The notes under the pieces were generated by a model. The model was not told the origin of the DNA. It saw nothing but the letters and a program-made list of their open reading frames with translations, and searched no databases. Source: Thalassospiraceae bacterium LMO-SO8 (GTDB taxonomy: Bacteria; Pseudomonadota; Alphaproteobacteria; Rhodospirillales; Casp-alpha2). From it: 64,000 nucleotides of DNA. Positions 27,158-36,916 of the stretch are shown here, in pieces (positions within the stretch are counted from its first letter, which is position 1; every line of letters begins with the position of its first letter). Location of the stretch: positions 2,374,001 through 2,438,000 of the forward strand of contig CP134226.1 of assembly GCA_031655335.1 (NCBI GenBank). Reading direction: 5' to 3'. The position numbers were made by a program, and so were the translations under genes.

Positions 27158-28369
27158 ATGAATCGGCAGGCCCAATTGTCCCGACTGGTCGACGGCTTGG
27201 GTCTGGTTCTCAGCATCGGCGCCGTTTTGGCGCTGTTGTATTATTGGGATCCGACGCGGGTGGCGATCAAGCGTCTAGCCCCGGGCGCCGATGCCCGGTT
27301 TGAGGTCATCCCGGCGGACATGGCCGCACTGCCCGTATCGGAATGGCTGACCGTTGGCGATGCCGATGCGGTCCGCCAGCGGCGCGCCCGCCTGACGGCA
27401 CGGATATTCAAGATGCCCGATCTGCCCCGTGACCTGATGCCGCAGCGGGTGATGCGCGACGTCGAGAAAACCCCTGGGCCGCATCATGAATGTCTGTCAC
27501 CGACTGGTCCGGCTGTCGTGCGTCTGTTGTCGCGGACCGACACGATCATCATGCGTGCCCTTGCCTGTGAGGCGGCCTATTACAGGGATTGGCGAAATCT
27601 TGCCGGGATTGACGAACTGACCGGCTACCTGAGCAAAAATTGGCGGCCCTATTCCATTGCCTATTTTCGGCCGAAAATCTCCAACGGGCGCCTGATCCTT
27701 TATCAGCAAGGGCTGGCCGCGACCTATCATGATCAGCACCGGATGATCGAAGCATGGGTTGAAGACGGCTATACCGTTGCCGCGATGAACATGCCGGGGT
27801 ACGGCGACAATACCTGTTACGACTGGCGGCGATATTGCGGCGGGCCATTGATGGACGCCCGCTTTGCGACGGACTTGGGCGCGGCCTTCCTGCCGCCGGT
27901 GATCGCCGTGAATTACGCCCTGGCGCAGCACCCGTTCAACCGGATAGCCATGATCGGTGTTTCGTCGGGGGCTTGGATCACCTTGGTCAGCGCTGCCATT
28001 GACCCGCGCATCGATGCCAGTTTTCCCGTGGCCGGGGTGTTGCCGCTTGCCTTGCTTAGGGGCAAGGAGGAAAGTGCGCGGGAAATCGTCGAGGGCTTGG
28101 CGGACATTAGCGGGGTGCTTGATCTCGCCGTCATGGGGGCGGATCGCCCGGGACGTCGCCAGGTGCAGATATTCAATCGTTTCGACCGCTGTTGTTTCTA
28201 TGGCCCGCGTCCGACCTTGTACGCCGGTCTGCTTGCGGAAACCGCCCGGAACCTGGGCGGCCATCATCAGGTGTTGTTTGACGAAACCCATGCCCGGCAC
28301 AAGATTTCCGGCTGGGCGGTGAAACGCATTATGGAAGCCATCAACGGCGACGGAAAGGTGCAGCCATGA
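27158..28369 (+). CDS. Membrane-anchored alpha/beta-hydrolase-fold protein
   Basis: A 403-residue protein with one N-terminal membrane helix (LGLVLSIGAVLALLYYW, about residues 14-30) and an alpha/beta hydrolase core. The nucleophile elbow is GVSSG, in AMIGVSSGAWITL near residue 270. A His stands late, in DETHARHK. Six cysteines lie in the outside part, two pairs close together (TCYDWRRYCGG and DRCCFYG), suggesting disulfides and a periplasmic position. The substrate is unknown; esterase, lipase or peptidase are all open. It follows the AsmA gene closely and overlaps the next small membrane-protein gene by 4 bases (ATGA), so the three may form an envelope operon. I do not recognise a named family. 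Confidence 0.75.
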   Translation: MNRQAQLSRLVDGLGLVLSIGAVLALLYYWDPTRVAIKRLAPGADARFEVIPADMAALPVSEWLTVGDADAVRQRRARLTARIFKMPDLPRDLMPQRVMRDVEKTPGPHHECLSPTGPAVVRLLSRTDTIIMRALACEAAYYRDWRNLAGIDELTGYLSKNWRPYSIAYFRPKISNGRLILYQQGLAATYHDQHRMIEAWVEDGYTVAAMNMPGYGDNTCYDWRRYCGGPLMDARFATDLGAAFLPPVIAVNYALAQHPFNRIAMIGVSSGAWITLVSAAIDPRIDASFPVAGVLPLALLRGKEESAREIVEGLADISGVLDLAVMGADRPGRRQVQIFNRFDRCCFYGPRPTLYAGLLAETARNLGGHHQVLFDETHARHKISGWAVKRIMEAINGDGKVQP

Positions 28370-28560
28370 GAAGGGCCGCGCGGATCGGTATCTTCGTTGC
28401 GCTTATGGCCCTGGCCGTCGCCGCTGGTTTGTGGTGGGACGGCGGCGCCTGGCAATATGGCGATATGCCGACGCGGGGATTGGTGCGGGTCGCAGGGTTT
28501 ACCCTTGCGGCGTTGGGTTGTTTCGGGATGTCTGCCTGGCTGCGCTGGCGCCGGCGCTAA
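28366..28560 (+). CDS. Small two-helix membrane protein
   Basis: A 64-residue protein with two predicted membrane helices (IGIFVALMALAVAAGLWW and VRVAGFTLAALGCFGMSAWL) and an Arg-rich C-terminal tail (RWRRR). It starts inside the stop of the hydrolase gene (ATGA overlap), so it is translationally coupled to it. Its own stop overlaps by 4 bases with the stop of the convergent ribbon-helix-helix gene. No family is recognised. A role as a partner of the hydrolase is suggested only by the coupling. Confidence 0.65.
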   Translation: MRRAARIGIFVALMALAVAAGLWWDGGAWQYGDMPTRGLVRVAGFTLAALGCFGMSAWLRWRRR

Positions 28561-28799
28561 TTCCGCAGGGTCTGCAACACGAAAACGCGGACAGCGCTGG
28601 ACAAATTTCCCGTGCGCCCGGCATCGATCTCGGTGACCAGGGCGTTGACGGATACCTCCCGTGCGGCGGCGATCTCCTTGAGGGCCTCCCAGAACACATC
28701 CTCCAGGGTCAGGCTGGTGTGATGGCCGGCGACCAGAATCGAGCGCTTGGCCAAGCGGGTGAGATCGCGGCGGGATTGGGAAGACGGGGTCTTGGTCAT
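28557..28799 (-). CDS. Ribbon-helix-helix domain protein
   Basis: An 80-residue protein. The segment from HTSLTLEDVFWEALKEIA to VSVNALVTEIDAGR is the RHH_4 ribbon-helix-helix fold, a small DNA-binding domain common in alphaproteobacteria. The short beta strand starts near residue 27 and the two helices follow. Its target is unknown. It lies alone on the minus strand between the hydrolase operon and the GST gene; its upstream region is shared with the GST promoter. The convergent overlap of stop codons with the small membrane gene is 4 bases. Confidence 0.85.
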   Translation of the reverse strand: MTKTPSSQSRRDLTRLAKRSILVAGHHTSLTLEDVFWEALKEIAAAREVSVNALVTEIDAGRTGNLSSAVRVFVLQTLRN

Positions 28800-28893
28800 C
28801 GGCGTAACGTGCTTTTCCCTTGCCAGTATGAGCCCCTCGCGGCACTCTTTTCGCGTTAAACACGAAAAAAAGTTTCCCGAGGAGGCCGCTTCA

Positions 28894-29529
28894 ATGTCGG
28901 ATCTGACGATCTACGGTACCACGATCAGCCCCTTCACCCGAACGGTGCGCATGTGCCTGGAGGAGAAGGAGGAAACCTATCGTATCTACGAATACATGCC
29001 CGGCTCCGACGAGCAAAAGCAGGAGCATCCCTTCGGCAAGGTGCCGGCGATCCGCGATGCCGACCTCCACCTGTATGAAACCCTCGCGATCTGCGTCTAC
29101 ATCGACGAGGAATATACCTCGGATCCGCAGCTTCAGCCGCGTGACGCCGTGGAAAAGGCGGACATGTTCCAGCGCATCAGTCTGTACCTGGACGAAGGCT
29201 ATCCCAATCTGTTCAAGGGTCTGCTCTTTCCGCGCCTGATCGCCCCCATGCAGGGCAAGCGGGCCGACGAAAGCGATGTTCAAGCTTATCTGCCGAAGAT
29301 CGAAAAGTACCTTTCCGTTGCCGACAAGGAACTGCGCGGTCAGCGGTGGATGGTCGGTGAGGACATGACCCTGGCCGACCTGTTCCTGGCCCCCGCCATC
29401 TATTACGTGAAGATGACGCCCGAGGGGCAGAAGCTGCTGTCCGGTCTGGAAAATTTGTCGGCCTGGTATACGAACATGACGACGGTCCAGAGCTTCCGCG
29501 ATACGGCGCCGAAACTGCCCGGAAAGTAG
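28894..29529 (+). CDS. Glutathione S-transferase family protein
   Basis: A 211-residue protein with an N-terminal thioredoxin-like domain (LTIYGTTISPFTRTVRMCLEEK) and an all-helical C-terminal domain (DMTLADLFLAPAIYYVK). FGKVPAIRDAD holds the cis-Pro, and YETLAICVYIDEEY the glutathione-contact residues. SPFTRTV places a Ser or Thr, not Cys, at the usual catalytic position. GGAGG lies 8 bases before the ATG at 28894; upstream in-frame starts would run into the RHH promoter region and are not used. The substrate is unknown; detoxification of electrophiles is the usual role. Confidence 0.9.
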   Translation: MSDLTIYGTTISPFTRTVRMCLEEKEETYRIYEYMPGSDEQKQEHPFGKVPAIRDADLHLYETLAICVYIDEEYTSDPQLQPRDAVEKADMFQRISLYLDEGYPNLFKGLLFPRLIAPMQGKRADESDVQAYLPKIEKYLSVADKELRGQRWMVGEDMTLADLFLAPAIYYVKMTPEGQKLLSGLENLSAWYTNMTTVQSFRDTAPKLPGK

Positions 29530-29634
29530 ACGGCCCTCGCCTGCCGATAGATCGGTTGTCATAATTCGATCACTTGAAAGCCTTGTCGGGATGATTTATG
29601 TTCCCTTTTTGTTCTTAATCAGGGAAGGATTGTC

Positions 29635-30120
29635 ATGGTCAAACCGATTCCCGACGGCTACACCGCCGTCACGCCCTACATCATCGTCGACGGCGCGGCC
29701 CGGGCCATCGAATTTTACAAAAAGGCCTTCGGCGCGGTCGAAGTCATGCGCCTGCCCATGCCGGGGACGGACCGCCTCGGCCATGCGGAGATCACCATCG
29801 GCGGCGCGCATATCATGATGTCCGACGCCAGCCCGCAATGGGGCACCAAGGACCCGAAAGCCCTGGGCGGCGTCAGCGGGTCGATCTCCCTTTACGTGAG
29901 CGATGCGGATGCGGCCTTCGCCCGCGCCGTGGCGGCCGGCGCCACACCCAAGATGCCCGTGGCGGATATGTTCTGGGGCGACCGTATGGGCAGCGTCGAA
30001 GACCCGTTCGGCCATCAGTGGAGCCTGCTGACCCACACCCGCGACCTGACGGAAGCGGAAATCCAGAAAGGCTTCGAGGAAGCCATGGCGGCCGGCGGCA
30101 TGTGCCCGGAGCAGGATTAG
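29635..30120 (+). CDS. VOC family protein, PhnB/glyoxalase-like
   Basis: A 161-residue protein with the vicinal-oxygen-chelate fold. The first half is YTAVTPYIIVDGAARAIEFYKKAFG and the second FWGDRMGSVEDPFGHQWSLLTH, the standard PhnB-type pattern. These proteins bind a metal and a small substrate and include isomerases, dioxygenases and resistance proteins; the substrate here is unknown. Its stop overlaps by 4 bases with the stop of the minus-strand VOC gene at 30117. It has a GGAAGGA site before the ATG. Confidence 0.88.
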   Translation: MVKPIPDGYTAVTPYIIVDGAARAIEFYKKAFGAVEVMRLPMPGTDRLGHAEITIGGAHIMMSDASPQWGTKDPKALGGVSGSISLYVSDADAAFARAVAAGATPKMPVADMFWGDRMGSVEDPFGHQWSLLTHTRDLTEAEIQKGFEEAMAAGGMCPEQD

Positions 30121-30533
30121 GCGTTCGGAATCACGACCTCGATGGTCACGCCCTCGGGACCGGCGCAGAAAATCTGCTGCGCCGCCCCGTTCGGCAATTC
30201 ACGCGCCGTGTGGTCGATGCCGTGGGCCGTCAGGCGCGCGATCAGGCCGGCCGCATCCGTGCCCTTGAAGGCCAGATGGTCGACCACGCCGGTGCCCTCT
30301 TGGGCGGCATTGCCCTGACCGGCGCCGTGGCCGACGACGTAATTGCGTTCCCGGTCGCCGGGAACCAAATGCACGACGGCGCCCGATCCCTCCGTGCCGT
30401 AGAGCCAATATCCGGGAAACGGGAAGTTGGGCCGGTCGCCGACCGTCAGGCCGATGACCTCGACGAAGAAGTCGCGCATGGCGTCCATGTCCCTGGCGCG
30501 GATATTGAAGTGGTCGAGGCCGGAAATGGTCAT
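30117..30533 (-). CDS. VOC family protein, glyoxalase/dioxygenase-like
   Basis: A 138-residue protein, distinct from the convergent VOC gene. The N-terminal metal-ligand motif is ISGLDHFNIRARDMDAMRDFF, which resembles the dioxygenase branch of the superfamily (His in DHFN). A second conserved His is in VDHLAFKG, and the C-terminal motif is FCAGPEGVTIEVV (Glu ligand). It is the last gene of a minus-strand run of five genes, 13 bases after the hydrolase stop. The substrate is unknown. It may act on the same class of small carbonyl compounds as the SDR and VOC genes upstream. Confidence 0.85.
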   Translation of the reverse strand: MTISGLDHFNIRARDMDAMRDFFVEVIGLTVGDRPNFPFPGYWLYGTEGSGAVVHLVPGDRERNYVVGHGAGQGNAAQEGTGVVDHLAFKGTDAAGLIARLTAHGIDHTARELPNGAAQQIFCAGPEGVTIEVVIPNA

Positions 30534-30546
30534 GGCGGGGCTCCCG

Positions 30547-31176
30547 TCAAAGATTGGCGCAGAACGCCTGGATGGCGTCGAGCGCGGTATCCCAGTTCTG
30601 GGCTTCCGTTCTACCCGACGCCTTGCGCGGTTTGAAGCCGTGATCGCCGTCGGCCAGCCATTCCAGCCGGATCGCCTTTGACAGGGGATAGGCGGGGATC
30701 TCGTCGGCCGTGCCGAAGGGGTCGCGCGTCCCCTGGCAGATCAGGGTCGGCGTCTTCAGGCTTTCCAGATGCGCCGTGCGCAGCTTTTCCGGCTTGCCTG
30801 GCGGGTGGAACGGGTAGCCCAGGCAGACCACGCCGCGCACCGGGTTTCCTTCGGATTCCAGGTCGGCCGCGACCATGGAGGCCATGCGACCGCCCATGGA
30901 CTTGCCGCCGATGACCAGGTTGCCCGGGCCGATCTCGCCGATCACCTCCCGCCAGCATTCCAGCAGCACCCGGGCCGGATTGGGCGGGCGTTTTTTGCCG
31001 TCGTCGCGGCGCTGCGCCATATAGGGAAATTCGAATCGCGCGCAACGCAACCCGCGCGCCGCCAAGCCTTCGGCGAAGGCCTCCATGAACGGACTGTCCA
31101 TGGGCGCCCCGGCGCCATGGGCCAGGGCGACGGTCAGGGGGGCCGATTTGGGGCCGGTGAAGACGATCTTGGTCAT
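30547..31176 (-). CDS. Alpha/beta hydrolase, KANL3/Tex30-like
   Basis: A 209-residue protein with a compact hydrolase fold. The nucleophile Ser is in VIGGKSMGGRMASM, Asp in CQGTRDPFGTADE and His in LADGDHGFKPRK. The opening motif LAHGAGAPMDSPFM and the GKSMGGRM elbow match the dienelactone-hydrolase-like KANL3/Tex30 family, a group whose bacterial substrates are not settled. The start ATG overlaps the stop of the GNAT gene by 4 bases (ATGA), so translation is coupled. It is fourth in the minus-strand operon. Confidence 0.87.
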   Translation of the reverse strand: MTKIVFTGPKSAPLTVALAHGAGAPMDSPFMEAFAEGLAARGLRCARFEFPYMAQRRDDGKKRPPNPARVLLECWREVIGEIGPGNLVIGGKSMGGRMASMVAADLESEGNPVRGVVCLGYPFHPPGKPEKLRTAHLESLKTPTLICQGTRDPFGTADEIPAYPLSKAIRLEWLADGDHGFKPRKASGRTEAQNWDTALDAIQAFCANL

Positions 31177-31619
31177 GGGGGCGACAGTTTCTTCCGCAAC
31201 AGGGCCGCCTGCGCCACGTCCGCATAGCCCAGGCGGGCGTAGAAGGCCCGGGCGTCGGCCCGGGTCAGCGTGGTGTGGAGGGCGACGGAGGTGAGACCCC
31301 GTGCCCGCGCCCAGGCTTCCGCCCGGTCCATGAGGGTGCTGCCGATGCCGGCGCCGCGCGCCCGAGTATCGACCACCAGGGACTGGATGACCGCTTCCAC
31401 GGGCTTTTCCAGGGCCGGGCGGGCGAACACATGCACCAACCCCAACAACAGCCCGCCTTGTTCGGCGACCAGGACCGCATGGTCCGGATTGCCCGCCACG
31501 ATGCCGAAACGCGCCGTCAGATCGTCCACCGCGATGTCATAGCCCAATTGCGCCATCAGGCTCCGTGCGACGCCCAGGTCGGCGGCGTCCATGGCGCGGA
31601 TGATGACGCCGCATTTCAA
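31173..31619 (-). CDS. GNAT family N-acetyltransferase
   Basis: A 148-residue protein with the GNAT fold: IIRAMDAADLGVARSLMAQLGY at the start, the acetyl-CoA-binding stretch VDTRARGAGIGSTLMDRAEAWA (motif A), and a C-terminal ARAFYARLGY. It transfers acetyl from acetyl-CoA to an amine; the target is unknown. It overlaps both the SDR gene upstream and the hydrolase gene downstream by 4 bases, which is a strong sign of one transcript. Confidence 0.88.
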   Translation of the reverse strand: MKCGVIIRAMDAADLGVARSLMAQLGYDIAVDDLTARFGIVAGNPDHAVLVAEQGGLLLGLVHVFARPALEKPVEAVIQSLVVDTRARGAGIGSTLMDRAEAWARARGLTSVALHTTLTRADARAFYARLGYADVAQAALLRKKLSPP

Positions 31620-32356
31620 GGCTTGCCGCCCGACACCCGCAGATTGGCGCAGGAAATGTAGGACGCTTCGTCCGACAGCAGGAACAGGATGGCCTGGGCG
31701 ATCTCCTCCGGCTTGCCGGCGCGGCCGAGCGGCGTGGCCGGTGCCCGCTTGGCGAGGCCGTCGCGGGTCATGTCCGTTTCCGTCAAGCCGGGGGCCACCG
31801 TGTTGACGCGGATGCCCTGGCGGACGACCTCCTGGGCAAGCCCGGTCGAGAAGCTGTTCACAGCACCCTTGGATGCGGCATAAAGCACGCCGCCGCCGGG
31901 CGCGCCGATGACGGCGGCACCGGAGGAAATATTGACGATGGCGCCGCCCGCCCCACCATTGTCGGTGGACATGCGCTTGATCGCCTGCTGCGCGCAGAGG
32001 AACAGGCCCAGCACGTTGACCTCCAGCACCCGGCGGATGTCGTCGGCGGTCAGGTCCTTGACCGGCCCGCGCGGCCCGTGGATGCCGGCGTTGCTGACCA
32101 GGCCGGTGACGGTGCCGAGTTCCTTGTCCACGGTCTCGAACAGGCGGATGACATCGGCCTCGACGCTGGTGTCGGCGGCGACGGCGATGGCCTTGCCCCC
32201 GGCATCGGTGATTTCCTTGACCACGGCGTCAGCGGCCGTCTTGTCGGAGACATAGTTGACGCAGACCGTGTGCCCGGCCTTGGCGGCGAGGACCGCCGCC
32301 GCGCGGCCGATGCCGCGGCTGGCGCCGGTGATGATGGTGATTTTTTCGCTGCTCAT
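31616..32356 (-). CDS. Short-chain dehydrogenase/reductase
   Basis: A 246-residue classical SDR. The NAD(P)-binding motif is TGASRGIGRAA, NAG is in LVSNAGIHGP, and the catalytic Ser is in IVNISSGAAVIG with the YAASK motif following (Tyr and Lys). The C-terminal part ends GAPxxx-like in DEASYISCANLRVSGGKP. By family it reduces or oxidises a small carbonyl or alcohol; sequence alone does not name it. I chose the ATG at 32356, which overlaps the VOC stop by 4 bases and has GGAGG upstream; longer open frames upstream are in the VOC gene. Confidence 0.9.
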   Translation of the reverse strand: MSSEKITIITGASRGIGRAAAVLAAKAGHTVCVNYVSDKTAADAVVKEITDAGGKAIAVAADTSVEADVIRLFETVDKELGTVTGLVSNAGIHGPRGPVKDLTADDIRRVLEVNVLGLFLCAQQAIKRMSTDNGGAGGAIVNISSGAAVIGAPGGGVLYAASKGAVNSFSTGLAQEVVRQGIRVNTVAPGLTETDMTRDGLAKRAPATPLGRAGKPEEIAQAILFLLSDEASYISCANLRVSGGKP

Positions 32357-32727
32357 TGTGTTTTGGTTTCCTCCCAAAAGCGTAGCCGGTTGGCGAAGGG
32401 GTCCGTGACCTCCATCACCATCCCGCCCCAGGGTGCCGGGTTCAGGCCCGGACGGTTGAAGGGGTAATCCTTTCCGGCAAGTGCGCGATGGTAGTCCGCC
32501 AGTCCCGTCGTGGCGACGAAGACGGTCGCGCCCGGCGTGCAGTCGCCGTGGTGTTCCGACAGGTGCAATTTCATGCCGCTCCGGGATATCTGTATGTACA
32601 GCGGCGTACCGTCCTCGAAGCGATGGCGCCAATCAATTTGAAACCCAAGGAAGTCCCGGTAGAACGCCAGGGCCTTGGGCTCGTCGAAGATGCGCAAGAT
32701 CGGGACCGCGAAAAGCTGTTCTGTCAT
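32353..32727 (-). CDS. VOC family protein, glyoxalase/bleomycin-resistance type
   Basis: A 124-residue protein, first gene of the minus-strand operon. The opening FAVPILRIFDEPKALAFYRDFLGFQIDW and the closing NPAPWGGMVMEVTDPFANRLRFWE are typical of the glyoxalase/bleomycin-resistance branch; the last Glu would be a metal ligand in active members. It may sequester or modify a small electrophile. Its stop overlaps the SDR start (ATGA). It begins 29 bases after the fumC stop, so it could also be read through from the fumarase genes. Confidence 0.86.
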   Translation of the reverse strand: MTEQLFAVPILRIFDEPKALAFYRDFLGFQIDWRHRFEDGTPLYIQISRSGMKLHLSEHHGDCTPGATVFVATTGLADYHRALAGKDYPFNRPGLNPAPWGGMVMEVTDPFANRLRFWEETKTQ

Positions 32728-32755
32728 GGCAGGTTATCCGGAAGCGCGGCTGGGA

Positions 32756-34156
32756 TCAGTCTTCTCCCAGCATGTCCTTCGGATTGACCAGTTTGTCGAA
32801 CTCGGCGCCGGTGAGAATGCCGAGCGCTTCCGCGGCCTCGCGCAGGGTCGATCCGTCCTTATGGGCCTTCTTGGCGATCTCGGCCGCCTTGTCGTAGCCG
32901 ATATGCGGGTTGAGCGCCGTCACCAGCATCAGCGAATTGTTGAGGTGGCGGGTGATGACCTCATGGTTGGGCTCGATGCCTTTCAGGCAGCGCGTGGTGA
33001 AGCTCGCCATGGCGTCGGACAAGAGGTGGATGGATTCCAGATGGGTCGCGACGATCACCGGCTTGTAGACGTTCAATTGCAGATGCCCGTGGCTGGACGC
33101 GAAGGTGACCGTCACGTGGTTGCCGATGACGCGGGCGGCGACCTGGGTCAGGGCTTCCGCCTGGGTCGGGTTGACCTTGCCCGGCATGATCGACGATCCC
33201 GGCTCGTTCGCCGGCAGGATCAGTTCCGCCAGGCCGGAACGCGGGCCCGAGGCGAGCAGCCGGATGTCGTCGGCGATCTTGTGGTTGGTCACGGCGATGG
33301 TGTTGAGCTTGCCCGACAGGTTGACCAGGGCGTCATGGGCGGCGAGCGCATAGAACTTGTCGGGGCAGGGCTTGAACGGCAGGCCGGTCAGTTCCGCTGC
33401 TTCGGCGCAGAAGGCGGTATCAAATCCCTTGGGCGCGTTGATGCCGGACCCCACGGCCGTGCCGCCCTGGGCCAGTTCGTAGATCTGCGCCAGGGACTTG
33501 TGCAGGCGTTCGATGTTCTGGCGGGTCTGATGGGCATAGGCCCCGAATTCGGAGCCGAGACGCAGCGGCGTCGCGTCCTGCAAGTGGGTGCGGCCGATCT
33601 TGATGACGTCGTGGAAGGCCTTGGATTTTTCCAGCAGCACCGCTTCCATGCCCTCAAGGGCCGGCAGCAGGCGGTTGTGGCATTCGAGCGCCAGGGCCAT
33701 GTGCATGGCCGTCGGCATGCTGTCGTTGGACGACTGGGACATGTTGACGTGATCGTTGGGATGCACCGGATCCTTGGATCCCAACGCGCCGCCCAGGATT
33801 TCGATGGCCCGGTTGGCGATGACCTCGTTCAGGTTCATGTTGGTCTGGGTGCCGGACCCGGTCTGCCAGACGGGCAGGGGGAAGTGGGCGTCCCACTGGC
33901 CGCCCGCGACCTCGCCCGCCGCCTGGTCGATGGCGTCGCCCAGGCGCTTGTCCAGCTTGCCCAGTTTCATGTTGGCCCGCGCGGCGGCCTGTTTCTGCCG
34001 CGCGAAGGCGTGGATCAGCGCCGTCGGCATGGTGCCTTCGCCGATGGGGAAGTTTTCCAGGGCGCGCTGGGTCTGCGCCCCCCAATAGCGGTCGGCGGGC
34101 ACCCGGACCTCGCCGATGGTGTCCTTCTCGATGCGGTGGATTTTGCTTTCGTCCAT
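32756..34156 (-). CDS. fumC: Class II fumarate hydratase
   Basis: This 466-residue enzyme adds water to fumarate to give L-malate in the TCA cycle. It has the superfamily signature [13 protein letters not shown] (about residues 321-333) with the catalytic Ser loop, plus [14 protein letters not shown] and [12 protein letters not shown]. The start [20 protein letters not shown] is standard for FumC. It needs no iron-sulfur cluster, so it works under oxidative stress or iron limitation, unlike its neighbour fumA, 31 bases upstream on the same strand. The tandem gives the cell both kinds of fumarase from one locus. Confidence 0.96.
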   Translation of the reverse strand: MDESKIHRIEKDTIGEVRVPADRYWGAQTQRALENFPIGEGTMPTALIHAFARQKQAAARANMKLGKLDKRLGDAIDQAAGEVAGGQWDAHFPLPVWQTGSGTQTNMNLNEVIANRAIEILGGALGSKDPVHPNDHVNMSQSSNDSMPTAMHMALALECHNRLLPALEGMEAVLLEKSKAFHDVIKIGRTHLQDATPLRLGSEFGAYAHQTRQNIERLHKSLAQIYELAQGGTAVGSGINAPKGFDTAFCAEAAELTGLPFKPCPDKFYALAAHDALVNLSGKLNTIAVTNHKIADDIRLLASGPRSGLAELILPANEPGSSIMPGKVNPTQAEALTQVAARVIGNHVTVTFASSHGHLQLNVYKPVIVATHLESIHLLSDAMASFTTRCLKGIEPNHEVITRHLNNSLMLVTALNPHIGYDKAAEIAKKAHKDGSTLREAAEALGILTGAEFDKLVNPKDMLGED

Positions 34157-34187
34157 GGCGACGGGCCTCCCTTGGTGTGCGGGCGGC

Positions 34188-35813
<1,626 letters not shown>

Positions 35814-35882
35814 CGTCGCAGTCCTCGAAGCTAGAATAGGTTTTGTCTTAAGAAGTCGGTTCGACCCCGGGTATGCAGCGGG

Positions 35883-36389
35883 CTATTTCTTGCGAAACGT
35901 GTCGAGCGCGATCACTTCGCCCATCTTGCCATCGCCGTCATCTTCGGTCGCGTCCGAATTGGAGGCGTCCAGGGAAATTTCCTGTTCCGCATAGATGCCG
36001 TCGTCTTCCAACTCGTCGTCGTCTTCGTCCGTCGTGATCATCTTCAGCTGTAGGCCGAAGTTGACGGACGGGTCGGAGAAGGCGGTGATGGCGCGGAACG
36101 GCACGCGCAGACGCTCCCCCTTGCCCTTGAAGAACAGGGTGATTTCGAAGGCGTCCTGGTCGACATGCAGGTTGTCGAACTGGTGCTGGATGACGATGGT
36201 CATCTCTTCCGGATGCTGGGCGTGCAGGTAAGGCGGCACGACGACGCCGGGGTCTTCCATGCGGAAGGTGATGTAGAAGTGATGTTCGCCCGGCAGACCT
36301 TCGCGCGCGGCGTGGGCCAGGGCATTGCGGATCACGGTGCGCAGCGCATCCTCGATCCAGACGTCATATCTCAACGGGCTTTCTTCCAT
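35883..36389 (-). CDS. sspB: ClpXP adaptor protein SspB (alphaproteobacterial form)
   Basis: A 168-residue protein with the SspB fold: SPLRYDVWIEDALRTVIRNAL, then EHHFYITFRMEDPGVVVPPYL, EEMTIVIQHQF and LFFKGKGERLRVPFRAITAFSDPSVNFGL. An acidic linker (EDDDELEDDG) follows and the tail ends VIALDTFRKK, equivalent to the ClpX-binding tail of the family. SspB binds the ssrA tag on stalled proteins and hands them to ClpXP. It lies immediately downstream of the ssrA gene on the same strand, a functionally tight pairing. Between them sits a tandem repeat of the tmRNA 3' hairpin. Confidence 0.94.
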   Translation of the reverse strand: MEESPLRYDVWIEDALRTVIRNALAHAAREGLPGEHHFYITFRMEDPGVVVPPYLHAQHPEEMTIVIQHQFDNLHVDQDAFEITLFFKGKGERLRVPFRAITAFSDPSVNFGLQLKMITTDEDDDELEDDGIYAEQEISLDASNSDATEDDGDGKMGEVIALDTFRKK

Positions 36390-36479
36390 ATCCTGGTTTT
36401 AGCAGGGAACGGGGCCGGGAGTCTTGGCTTAAGTAGGGGAAATTTCGCTGCCGCCGGGGAGGGCGCGGGATCGGGGCCG

Positions 36480-36720
36480 GGAAAGAAGTGGGCGGGCTCG
36501 AGTTGCCAGGTGCCGCCCGAACCCCCCAGCCGAATCAACCAAGATTCAACGGGGTTCAGGTGGTGCGACGGGATGCCGGAAAAGAAGTGGGCGGCTTCTG
36601 TTGCCAGGTGCCGCCCGAACCCCCGGCTGAATCAATCAAGATTCAACGGGGTCAGGTGGTGCGACGGGATGCCGGAAAAGAAGTGGGCGGCTTCTGTTGC
36701 CAGGTGCCGCCCGAACCCCG
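36480..36720 (-). repeat. Tandem repeat of the tmRNA coding-piece 3' hairpin (2.4 copies)
   Basis: Three hairpins share the sequence GGGCGGC-N14-GCCGCCC with the conserved ACCTGGCAACAGAA-type loop (minus strand). Copy A is at 36685-36712, copy B at 36589-36616, and copy C, more diverged, at 36490-36518. Copies B and C each carry a further 55-60 bases that are nearly identical (around GATTCAACGGGG and GGTGGTGCGACGGGATGCC). The periods are 96 and 99 bases. Copy A is the true end of the ssrA coding piece; B and C are downstream duplicates. No run of T follows any copy. Confidence 0.8.
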
Positions 36721-36736
36721 TTGTCGTTATGGCGTG

Positions 36737-36775
36737 TTAGGCCGCGACAGCAAGTGCTTCCGTGTTGTCGTTGGC
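36737..36775 (-). other. tmRNA tag-peptide reading frame
   Basis: The codons GCC AAC GAC AAC ACG GAA then GCA CTT GCT GTC GCG GCC TAA give the tag ANDNTEALAVAA and a stop. The AND start is the part that SspB binds; the LAVAA end is the ClpXP signal. The resume codon is GCC. This matches alphaproteobacterial tags, and confirms the strand and type of ssrA. Confidence 0.92.
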
Positions 36776-36860
36776 ACTTATCAAAATGGCCCGATATCGG
36801 CGGTACCATGCCGAGCACAAACCTAGCCTTTATTACACGCGTCGATCCTATTTCGCCCCC

Positions 36861-36916
36861 ATCACAAACCGCGTGGCGCGCGCCGATGTCCGTTAAAAAA
36901 CCTCGAACGCGGCTTG
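36861..36916 (-). other. Intervening segment removed from pre-tmRNA
   Basis: This segment separates the CCA end of the acceptor piece from the 5' G of the coding piece. Its two ends pair: CACAAGCCGCGT (including the last two bases of CCA) with ACGCGGTTTGTG gives a 12-bp stem with one G-T pair, stacking onto the acceptor stem. It would be cut out of the precursor to give two RNAs. Confidence 0.75.

Noticed and set aside
23579-27175. A 1198-residue minus-strand open frame
   Set aside because: It mirrors the AsmA-like gene. It is extremely rich in Arg, Gly, His and Gln and has no domain pattern; the plus frame has an anchor and AsmA motifs.
36480-36720. CRISPR-like array
   Set aside because: There are only 2.4 copies, the units are nearly identical throughout rather than repeat plus unique spacer, and no cas genes are near.
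36488-36826. Plus-strand open frame of 112 residues with an internal repeat
   Set aside because: The repeat is due to the tandem tmRNA hairpin on the other strand, and the frame runs through the tag region of ssrA. Periods divisible by three keep it open by chance.
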